From Chitinophagaceae bacterium (GTDB taxonomy: Bacteria; Bacteroidota; Bacteroidia; Chitinophagales; Chitinophagaceae), in assembly GCA_947459455.1 (NCBI GenBank), contig CANHEC010000048.1, positions 1 to 9,003 of the forward strand: 9,003 nt of DNA. Reading direction: 5' to 3'. The position numbers were made by a program, and so were the translations under genes. The notes under the pieces are model-generated. The model saw only the letters and a program-made list of their open reading frames with translations. It had not been told where the DNA came from and ran no database searches. Shown here piece by piece: positions 1-5,153 of the stretch (position 1 is its first letter; the number at the start of each line of letters is the position of its first letter).

Positions 1-239
1 ACCGCCTCTTCAGCTATACGGCGCTTTTTCAGGCGGTGTATTTCAAAATCGTCGCTGAAATAATCGTACACGTTTTCGCCAAAAATCCGGCTCAGGATCT
101 TGCAATGCCGCACAGTCAACTCGGTCAGGTTGTTCTCGATCTTGCTGTAGGCAGCCTGCGAAATACCCATTTCAATCGCTACTGCTTCTTGTTTCAGGCC
201 TTTCTTTTCACGCAATTGTTTAATGATGGTGTCGGGCAT
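1..239 (-). CDS. XRE-family helix-turn-helix transcriptional regulator, partial (5' part)
   Basis: Reading the minus strand from the ATG at 239 gives an open frame of 79 codons that runs off the left edge, so the C-terminus is missing. Residues 5-55 look like a Cro/C1-type (XRE) DNA-binding domain: IIKQLREKKGLKQEAVA forms helices 1-2, and MGISQAAYSKIENN contains the typical recognition helix with the conserved S-x-IE. The domain is followed by a basic stretch, HRLKKRRIAEE (residues 68-78). Many Bacteroidota XRE proteins are short, so perhaps only a small part is lost. The target is unknown; self-regulation is common in the family. It lies 92 bases downstream of the transketolase subunit gene on the same strand, but a possible -7 element lies in that gap. 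The fold call is secure; the regulated genes cannot be inferred. Confidence 0.85.
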   Translation of the reverse strand, partial: MPDTIIKQLREKKGLKQEAVAIEMGISQAAYSKIENNLTELTVRHCKILSRIFGENVYDYFSDDFEIHRLKKRRIAEEA

Positions 240-257
240 GGTATACGATTTTTATCG

Positions 258-276
258 CTTAACACGCTGCCTTAAC
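258..276 (-). promoter_or_regulatory. Paired direct repeat upstream of the XRE gene, possible operator
   Basis: On the minus strand the hexamer GTTAAG occurs twice, at 271-276 and 258-263, with starts 13 bases apart, shortly before the regulator's ATG at 239. XRE regulators often bind repeated sites near their own promoter. The repeats are short and AT-rich, so chance is quite possible. Confidence 0.25.
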
Positions 277-318
277 TTTTGTTTGATAAACATCAACAAA
301 TTCTCATCAGCGCTGCAA

Positions 319-326
319 CAAAAGTA
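319..326 (-). promoter_or_regulatory. Possible Bacteroidota -7 promoter element for the XRE gene
   Basis: The minus strand reads TACTTTTG, an exact match to the Bacteroidota -7 consensus TAnnTTTG, in the gap between the transketolase stop and the regulator's ATG. This would give a leader of roughly 75 bases. The nearest upstream TTG is 23 bases away, a little further than usual, so the -33 element is not convincing. Confidence 0.35.
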
Positions 327-331
327 GGGTA

Positions 332-1303
332 TTAGCCTTTCTTGCGGGCCAATGCCTTGTGAGCAGCCGCCACTATGTTGGGAGTATCCAAACCGTACTT
401 TTTCAGCAGGTCGGCTGGTTTGCCGCTTTCGCCAAATGTATCGTTGGTACCTACGTACTCAATGGGCACCGGCAGGTGGCGGGCAGCGGTTTGAGCTACT
501 GAGTCGCCGAGGCCGCCCAATACATTGTGCTCTTCGGCGGTGACTGCGCAGCCGGTTTTGGCCAGGCTGGCCACAATGGCTTCCGTATCAAGCGGCTTGA
601 TGGTGTGGATATTGATGACTTCGGCACTAATGCCCTCGGTAGCCAATTGGCGGGCAGCTTCAATGGCTTTCCATACCAGGTGACCGCAGGCAAAAATGCT
701 CACATCGGTACCCTCGGCCAGCAGTTGGGCTTTGCCAATCACAAAATCGCTGCCGTCTTCGGCGGTAAAATTCGGCCATTTGGGCCGGCCGAACCGAAGG
801 TATACCGGGCCCTGATAGTCGGCAATGGCCAGGGTAGCTGCTTTGGTCTGGTTAAAGTCGCAGGGTACAATCACGGTCATCCCCGGCAGCATCTTCATCA
901 GGCCTATGTCTTCCAGTATCTGGTGGGTAGCGCCATCTTCGCCCAGCGTGAGGCCGGCATGGCTGGCGCAAATCTTCACGTTCTTGTGGCTATAAGCGAT
1001 GCTTTGCCGAATCTGATCGTACACGCGGCCGGTGCTGAAGTTGGCAAACGTGGTGGTGTAGGGAATAAAGCCGCCGATGGTAAGGCCAGCTGCCACGCCC
1101 ATCATATTGGCCTCGGCAATGCCGATTTGGAAAAAGCGCTCCGGAAAATCTTTAATGAAAGGCCCCAGTTTGAGCGAGCCAGCCAGGTCGGCCGTCAGGG
1201 CTACGACCCTGGGGTTGCGCTTTCCAGCTTCGTAAATGCCCTCGCCAAAACCGGCGCGGGTCTCTTTCTCATTTTGTACCACAATATCGGCTAGCGTAGG
1301 CAT
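332..1303 (-). CDS. Transketolase, C-terminal subunit (split transketolase)
   Basis: The 323-residue product covers the pyrimidine-binding and C-terminal domains of transketolase, the thiamine-diphosphate enzyme that moves two-carbon units in the non-oxidative pentose phosphate pathway. Visible marks include RFFQIGIAEANMMGVAAG near residues 57-74, holding the glutamate that activates the cofactor, then a GLTLGEDGATHQ segment and a C-terminal domain containing EEHNVLGGLG. About 320 residues fits a stand-alone C-terminal subunit; full transketolases are about 650. It must pair with an N-terminal, pyrophosphate-binding subunit, which is not next to it: galE lies upstream. The frame stays open to a GTG at 1372, but I chose the ATG at 1303 because family homology begins there and a -7-like octamer lies between the two starts. 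A related deoxyxylulose-phosphate synthase or other two-subunit enzyme is less likely. Confidence 0.9.
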   Translation of the reverse strand: MPTLADIVVQNEKETRAGFGEGIYEAGKRNPRVVALTADLAGSLKLGPFIKDFPERFFQIGIAEANMMGVAAGLTIGGFIPYTTTFANFSTGRVYDQIRQSIAYSHKNVKICASHAGLTLGEDGATHQILEDIGLMKMLPGMTVIVPCDFNQTKAATLAIADYQGPVYLRFGRPKWPNFTAEDGSDFVIGKAQLLAEGTDVSIFACGHLVWKAIEAARQLATEGISAEVINIHTIKPLDTEAIVASLAKTGCAVTAEEHNVLGGLGDSVAQTAARHLPVPIEYVGTNDTFGESGKPADLLKKYGLDTPNIVAAAHKALARKKG

Positions 1304-1339
1304 AGGTGCACCGGTTTGGAAGGTTTTTGCAATGTGGCG

Positions 1340-1347
1340 CAAAAGTA
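1340..1347 (-). promoter_or_regulatory. Possible Bacteroidota -7 promoter element for the transketolase subunit
   Basis: The minus strand reads TACTTTTG, an exact TAnnTTTG match, 36 bases before the ATG at 1303. It lies inside the possible GTG-initiated extension, which argues for the shorter protein. I see no good -33 TTG at the usual distance. Confidence 0.4.
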
Positions 1348-1411
1348 GGCCTTCGCAGCTTTGGGCGGGCACGGTGCTGCCGCTATTTCTGGCACCAGGC
1401 GGTAGCTGATG

Positions 1412-2467
1412 TTAGTTAAGCGGTGCTACCTGTAGCAGGTTCAGTTTTTCGTCTTGCTGTATGCGCAGTTCCCACTGCCAGGCGGTGCGCATCATATCGT
1501 CCAGCCCGTATTGAGGCTTCCAGCCCAGTGCTTGCCTGGCTTTTTCATTGTTGGCATAAATGGCTACAATATCGCCGGGGCGCCGGGGCCCTTTCTCGTA
1601 ATGCAGGGCCATGCCGCTTACTTTTTCAAACGCATGGATGGCTTCCAGTACGGTGACGCCGTTGCCAGTGCCCAGGTTGAAAATCTCACAGTGGCTGGCA
1701 TTCTTCTTTTCAATTAAAAACTGCAACGCCAGCGTGTGTGCATGCGCTATATCGCTTACGTGTATAAAGTCGCGGATACAGCTGCCGTCGCGGGTGTCGT
1801 AGTCGGTGCCATGCACATACATTTTCGGCAGCTTACCAATAGCCGTTTGTGTAATGGCAGGCACCAGATTAGCCGGGCGGCCTATTGGCAGCTCGCCTAT
1901 TTTGGCCGAAGGGTGAGCCCCCACGGGGTTGAAATAGCGTAGCAAAATGAAGCGGGTGGTGCCGAGTTTGGCCACTTCTTCAATCATTTCTTCGCCCATT
2001 TGTTTGGTCAGCCCATACGGGCTTTCGGCTTGCTTGCGGGGGGCGGCTTCGGTCACCGGTGTGCTATCGGGCGTGCCGTATACAGTACAGCTCGATGAAA
2101 ACACAAACTGCCCGATGCCAAACTCACGGGTGCATTTTAAAAGATTGATGAGCGACACCATGTTGTTTTCAAAATACAACAAGGGCTTCTCGACCGACTC
2201 GCCCACAGCCTTATAGGCGGCAAAATGAATGATGCCACTGATGTCTGGATTTTCCTCAAATACTGCCCGGGTATCGTCGAAGCTGCAAAGGTTCACTTTG
2301 TAGTTCTTCACCTTTTTGCCACTGATTTGCTCTACGGCATCCAGCAATACAGCACTGCTGCGGCTGTTGTCGTCTATAGAAATGACATCGAAACCATTTT
2401 CAAAAAGGTCGACAATGGTGTGTGAACCGATGTAGCCGCAGCCACCGGTGACGAGTATTTTCGGCAT
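1412..2467 (-). CDS. galE: UDP-glucose 4-epimerase
   Basis: The 351-residue protein belongs to the extended short-chain dehydrogenase family. It should interconvert UDP-glucose and UDP-galactose in the cytoplasm using bound NAD, serving galactose use (Leloir pathway) and supply of UDP-galactose for surface sugars. The NAD-binding glycine motif GGCGYIGSH is at residues 8-16. The catalytic triad is visible as SSSCTVYG (124-131, serine 126) and the YxxxK pair Y151/K155 in SPYGLTK. RYFNPVGAH (177-185) and RDGSCIRDFIHVSD (226-239) are characteristic of GalE. The length fits the usual 330-350 residues. The ATG at 2467 is fixed because the Rossmann fold begins directly after it. The cysteine at 127, next to the catalytic serine, replaces the alanine of the E. 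coli enzyme and is probably harmless. A UDP-N-acetylglucosamine epimerase activity cannot be excluded from sequence alone. Confidence 0.96.
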   Translation of the reverse strand: MPKILVTGGCGYIGSHTIVDLFENGFDVISIDDNSRSSAVLLDAVEQISGKKVKNYKVNLCSFDDTRAVFEENPDISGIIHFAAYKAVGESVEKPLLYFENNMVSLINLLKCTREFGIGQFVFSSSCTVYGTPDSTPVTEAAPRKQAESPYGLTKQMGEEMIEEVAKLGTTRFILLRYFNPVGAHPSAKIGELPIGRPANLVPAITQTAIGKLPKMYVHGTDYDTRDGSCIRDFIHVSDIAHAHTLALQFLIEKKNASHCEIFNLGTGNGVTVLEAIHAFEKVSGMALHYEKGPRRPGDIVAIYANNEKARQALGWKPQYGLDDMMRTAWQWELRIQQDEKLNLLQVAPLN

Positions 2468-2471
2468 GCCA

Positions 2472-2479
2472 CAAATTTA
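2472..2479 (-). promoter_or_regulatory. Possible -7 promoter element immediately before galE
   Basis: The minus strand reads TAAATTTG, an exact TAnnTTTG match, with only four bases between it and the galE ATG. If it is used, transcription would begin at or within the start codon. The -33 position has TTTT rather than a clear TTTG. Confidence 0.4.
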
Positions 2480-2569
2480 AGCGATTCGCACCCTTAAAAG
2501 CGCTGATAGCCAGCAGAAACCGGGGGCGGCTGTGCCCACCAGCGGCGATGGATACCGATAGCCAGTTCC

Positions 2570-2612
2570 AAAAAAAATCCCTCCGTTGCTGTGCGTACGC
2601 TGCAGAGGGATT
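2570..2612 (-). terminator. Intrinsic terminator downstream of the Pit permease gene
   Basis: On the minus strand a perfect eight-base stem, AATCCCTC (2605-2612) with GAGGGATT (2576-2583), encloses a 21-base loop. It is followed by an uninterrupted run of Ts (2570-2577, overlapping the stem end). A short inner TGC/GCA pairing can extend the hairpin. It begins 35 bases after the permease stop codon and separates this transcription unit from galE. Confidence 0.8.
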
Positions 2613-2646
2613 GGTACCGGCCATTGGCCGATGTATGCAAAATGAT

Positions 2647-3840
2647 TTACAGAAGTGCCTTTACCACATAGTATACCAGCGCAGCTATTACACCGCTCAC
2701 CGGTATGGTCAGTATCCAGGCCCACAGCAGGTTGATGGTAACACCCCAACGTACGGCACTCAGGCGCTTGGTAGCACCCACACCAATGATGGAGCCGGTG
2801 ATAGTATGTGTCGTTGATACCGGTATTTTCAATGCCTCAGTTACAAACAAGGTGATGGCTCCGGCTGTTTCGGCGGCTACGCCTTCAAATGGTGTCACCT
2901 TGGTGATGCGGGTGCCCATGGTCTTTACAATCTTCCAACCGCCGCTCATGGTACCCAGACCGATGGCTGCGTAGCACGAAAGTGGTACCCAGTTGGGCAT
3001 TTCATCGAAGCTGCTGATGCTGCCATTGGCAATCAGCGCAGCTGTGATGATGCCCATTACTTTTTGCGCATCGTTGCCGCCATGGCCAATGCTGAAGGCG
3101 GCCGATGATACCAACTGCAGGCGCTTGAACCACTGATTGCTGCGGGTAGCATTGAGCGTGCTGAGGAAGAAGGTGAAGCCGGCCATGATGAACAGAATGA
3201 AAGCCAGCAGTAGCCACTTGAAATTGGCGCCGGTAAAAATGACTTTCAGCAGGTAGCTGTCGAAGTGCGTTTTTAGCTGAGCAGGGTCTGTTTGCAGGTT
3301 GAAGTACAGAAACAGTATCACCAGCCCGATCACTACCAGCGATACGATCTTGGGTGCCGGTCCTTTGCGGAAAGAATTGATAAACCAAAGCGAAATGATA
3401 AACGCTACAATCATGCCGATCACCGGGGCCAATATGATAAAGCTGGCTATTTCCATCACCTTTTCAGAGTTGACAGAGCCAATGCCGGCATGCGCAATAG
3501 CAGCACCGGCAAAACCACCAATCAGCGTGTGGCTGGACGATGATGGAATACCGAACCACCAGGTAAGCAGGTTCCAGAAGATGGCTGCAATAAGGCCGCT
3601 GAAAATGACCGGCAGGGTAATGAAGTCTTCGTGTACCGTTTTGGCAATGGTGTTGGCCACGCCATGGTCTTTGAAAATGAAAAAGGCTACAAAGTTGAAA
3701 AACGCCGCCCATATTACCGCCTGAAATGGCGTGAGCACCTTGGTGCTCACAATAGTGGCAATGGAGTTGGCAGCATCATGAAAGCCATTGATATAATCGA
3801 ATATCAGGGCCAGTGCAATGATGACGATGAGAAAGGTCAT
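2647..3840 (-). CDS. pit: Inorganic phosphate transporter, Pit family
   Basis: The 397-residue, very hydrophobic protein belongs to the PiT family (PF01384), which carries phosphate, often as a metal-phosphate complex, across the inner membrane using the proton or sodium gradient. The duplicated family signatures are present: NGFHDAANSIAT (18-29) and its second-half partner GHGGNDAQKVMG (252-263); and FGIPSSSSHTLIGG (96-109) paired with LKIPVSTTHTITGS (337-350). About ten membrane segments are visible on each side of a central hydrophilic region (about 182-210, including DPAQLKTHFD). The frame stays open upstream to a TTG at 3924, but the ATG at 3840 puts the first membrane helix at the N-terminus as in the family. 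It follows the DUF47 gene after 55 bases, the usual accessory arrangement, and ends before a terminator. The exact ion coupled is unknown; a sulfate permease of the same family is possible but less likely beside DUF47. Confidence 0.93.
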   Translation of the reverse strand: MTFLIVIIALALIFDYINGFHDAANSIATIVSTKVLTPFQAVIWAAFFNFVAFFIFKDHGVANTIAKTVHEDFITLPVIFSGLIAAIFWNLLTWWFGIPSSSSHTLIGGFAGAAIAHAGIGSVNSEKVMEIASFIILAPVIGMIVAFIISLWFINSFRKGPAPKIVSLVVIGLVILFLYFNLQTDPAQLKTHFDSYLLKVIFTGANFKWLLLAFILFIMAGFTFFLSTLNATRSNQWFKRLQLVSSAAFSIGHGGNDAQKVMGIITAALIANGSISSFDEMPNWVPLSCYAAIGLGTMSGGWKIVKTMGTRITKVTPFEGVAAETAGAITLFVTEALKIPVSTTHTITGSIIGVGATKRLSAVRWGVTINLLWAWILTIPVSGVIAALVYYVVKALL

Positions 3841-3895
3841 AAAGCTTGGGGAAAAGAGATGAAGAGAAAAGGGAGATCCGGCAAGGCCAGCGTCA

Positions 3896-4543
3896 TCAGG
3901 CGTATTTGATGATGATGGACTCAATCACGTTGCCGGCATCTTCAAACTTGTCGGTCACCAGTTCCAGCACCTGGTATATTTCTCTTTTCTTGATCACTTC
4001 TTTTGCATCTGGCTCTGTGTCAAACAGTCGTTCGATGCTCAGGTCAAATACATCGTCGGCCTGGTTTTCGATGCTGTTTACCCGCACAAGGGCATCGGTA
4101 ATGCTGCGAACATTTTTCATATTTCGCAGCTCTTTCACAGCTATTTTCACCTGTACGCAGCCCAGCTCTATCAGGTCGGCAAACTTCGAGATGCCAATGT
4201 CATTGGGGTTTACCCGATAGAAGTTGATTTTTTTGGCCGATGCATAAATGTAGTCGGCTATGTCGTCGAGGGCTGAGGCCAGGTAGTGAATATCCTCACG
4301 ATCGAAAGGGGTGATGAAATTGCGGCCCAGCTCAGTAAAAATGCGATGGGTTACTTCGTCATTTTTATGCTCCAGGTCTTCTATCTGCTTGATGAGGGTT
4401 GCCCGCTTGTCAAAATCGGTTTCGTTGACCACCGCTTTCAGTTTGCCACCCATTATTTCCAGGTTGTCGGCTACTGATTCAAAGAGTTCGTAAAACACTT
4501 TGTCCTTCGGCAAAAAGAACTTCATGATGCTGTTCAAGGCCAT
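3896..4543 (-). CDS. PhoU-like DUF47 protein (phosphate transport accessory/regulator)
   Basis: The 215-residue, mostly helical and highly charged protein matches the DUF47/PhoU-like family (PF01865, also called Pit accessory protein). Members resemble PhoU and are thought to control Pit permeases from the cytoplasm. The two-fold repeat of PhoU-type helical bundles can be followed. Acidic stretches suited to metal binding are EDLEHKNDEVTH (55-66), DREDIHYLASALDDIADYIY (81-100), NQADDVFD (160-167) and TDKFEDAGNVIE (197-208). There is no signal peptide or membrane segment. The frame is open to 4600, but I chose the ATG at 4543 because family-like sequence begins there (MALNSIMKFFLPKD); a later ATG at 4525 (MKFFLPKD) is also possible. 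The pit gene follows 55 bases later, supporting co-transcription and a shared role in phosphate uptake. The mechanism is inferred from the family. Confidence 0.92.
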   Translation of the reverse strand: MALNSIMKFFLPKDKVFYELFESVADNLEIMGGKLKAVVNETDFDKRATLIKQIEDLEHKNDEVTHRIFTELGRNFITPFDREDIHYLASALDDIADYIYASAKKINFYRVNPNDIGISKFADLIELGCVQVKIAVKELRNMKNVRSITDALVRVNSIENQADDVFDLSIERLFDTEPDAKEVIKKREIYQVLELVTDKFEDAGNVIESIIIKYA

Positions 4544-4620
4544 GTATGTCAGATTTTGCCGCCAAAGGTCAGGCATCGCCCACCGCAGTAGCGGCGGCAC
4601 CGATTTGGTAATGATTTCTT

Positions 4621-4650
4621 AACATATAAATAATGTACCTCTTTGAACAA
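4621..4650 (-). promoter_or_regulatory. Weak candidate promoter before the DUF47-pit pair
   Basis: On the minus strand a TTG (4648-4650) is followed after 19 bases by TATATGTT (4621-4628), a partial match to TAnnTTTG, in an AT-rich patch between the zinc-ribbon and DUF47 genes. The spacing suits a Bacteroidota promoter, but two of the six fixed -7 positions do not match. Confidence 0.22.
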
Positions 4651-4680
4651 GCAAAAAGCGGCCTGGCAGCATACACCGGC

Positions 4681-4962
4681 TTAGTCAAAATCGAACAGGT
4701 CTTTCCACATCGATTTCTTTTTGTGGTGCTTGTAATAGGGGTCGTAGGGCTGGTGTTGGTATTTTTTGTGCGCATCGTAATGGTAGTCCTCAATACGCCG
4801 TACCTCTTGCTCCTCTGCGGCCATTATTTTGTCCAGTTCACCTTTGTCCAGCCACACGCCCTTGCAATGCGGGCAGTAGTCTATTTCTACGCCATTTTTA
4901 TGGGTTTTCTGCAGTTCAGCGGGGCAAAGCGGCAGGCCGCAGGATACTTTTACCTGGCTCAT
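4681..4962 (-). CDS. Small zinc-ribbon protein (TFIIB-type zinc finger, PF13453-like)
   Basis: The 93-residue protein carries the core NGVEIDYCPHCKGVWLDKGE (residues 26-45), diagnostic of the bacterial TFIIB-like zinc-ribbon family; its role is unknown. The second metal-binding pair is a normal CPHC (33-36). The first pair is odd: family members usually have CPxC, whereas here the cysteines are at 8 and 13 (CGLPLC), and leucine is where the first cysteine would be expected. The tail (about 58-86) is rich in histidine, tyrosine and lysine (HYDAHKKYQHQPYDPYYKHH) and might bind metal or nucleic acid. It ends in WKDLFDFD. I chose the ATG at 4962 over an in-frame start at 5007 because the conserved domain begins close to it. 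It lies 137 bases before the DUF47 gene on the same strand and divergent from the receptor gene, so it may lead the phosphate operon. Confidence 0.8.
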   Translation of the reverse strand: MSQVKVSCGLPLCPAELQKTHKNGVEIDYCPHCKGVWLDKGELDKIMAAEEQEVRRIEDYHYDAHKKYQHQPYDPYYKHHKKKSMWKDLFDFD

Positions 4963-5002
4963 GTGTCTTTTTTTGGTGCGAGGTGAAGCTAAGGACTGGC
5001 GG

Positions 5003-5012
5003 GGCAATTGCC
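5003..5012. promoter_or_regulatory. Ten-base palindrome in the divergent intergenic region
   Basis: GGCAATTGCC is a perfect palindrome within the 191-base region between the divergent zinc-ribbon and receptor genes, next to GC-rich repeats of GGCAA. It could be a regulator site or a chance event. No transcription-factor family can be assigned. Confidence 0.2.
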
Positions 5013-5122
5013 GCTTGCCGGTGCCTGCTTTTGCATTCTTTTTACGCGGCTGCTGCGCCCGAACCCTGCAGGTGGTTACAATTCCTTAACAGTGGCGTAA
5101 CAAGGCGGTAATACGCTCCCGG

Positions 5123-5130
5123 TTCTTTTG
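5123..5130 (+). promoter_or_regulatory. Weak -7-like element before the receptor gene
   Basis: TTCTTTTG differs from TAnnTTTG at one fixed position and lies 23 bases before the receptor's GTG start, a plausible leader length. No matching -33 TTG is visible, so this is only a candidate. Confidence 0.25.
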
Positions 5131-5153
5131 CACCCGCAACTAAAGCGCAACGT

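Noticed and set aside
527..1294. A 255-codon open frame on the plus strand antisense to the transketolase gene
   Set aside because: It lies fully opposite a well-conserved gene, its product resembles no family I know, and such long antisense frames arise from codon bias.
1304..1372. GTG-initiated N-terminal extension of the transketolase subunit
   Set aside because: The extra 23 residues do not resemble the family, and a -7-like promoter octamer lies inside the extension.
1373..1411. GC-rich hairpin between galE and the transketolase gene
   Set aside because: The stem is short and interrupted, and no T run follows on the minus strand, so it is not a convincing terminator.
3841..3924. TTG-initiated extension of the Pit permease overlapping the DUF47 gene
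   Set aside because: It would put a hydrophilic stretch before the first helix and overlap the upstream gene; the ATG at 3840 matches the family's start.
4544..4600. N-terminal extension of the DUF47 protein
   Set aside because: Family-like sequence begins at the ATG at 4543; the preceding 19 residues look like translated intergenic DNA.
4650..4680. Possible terminator after the zinc-ribbon gene (weak GCC/GGC stem before a short T run)
   Set aside because: Only about four imperfect pairs form, and the T run is interrupted by other bases, so termination is not supported.
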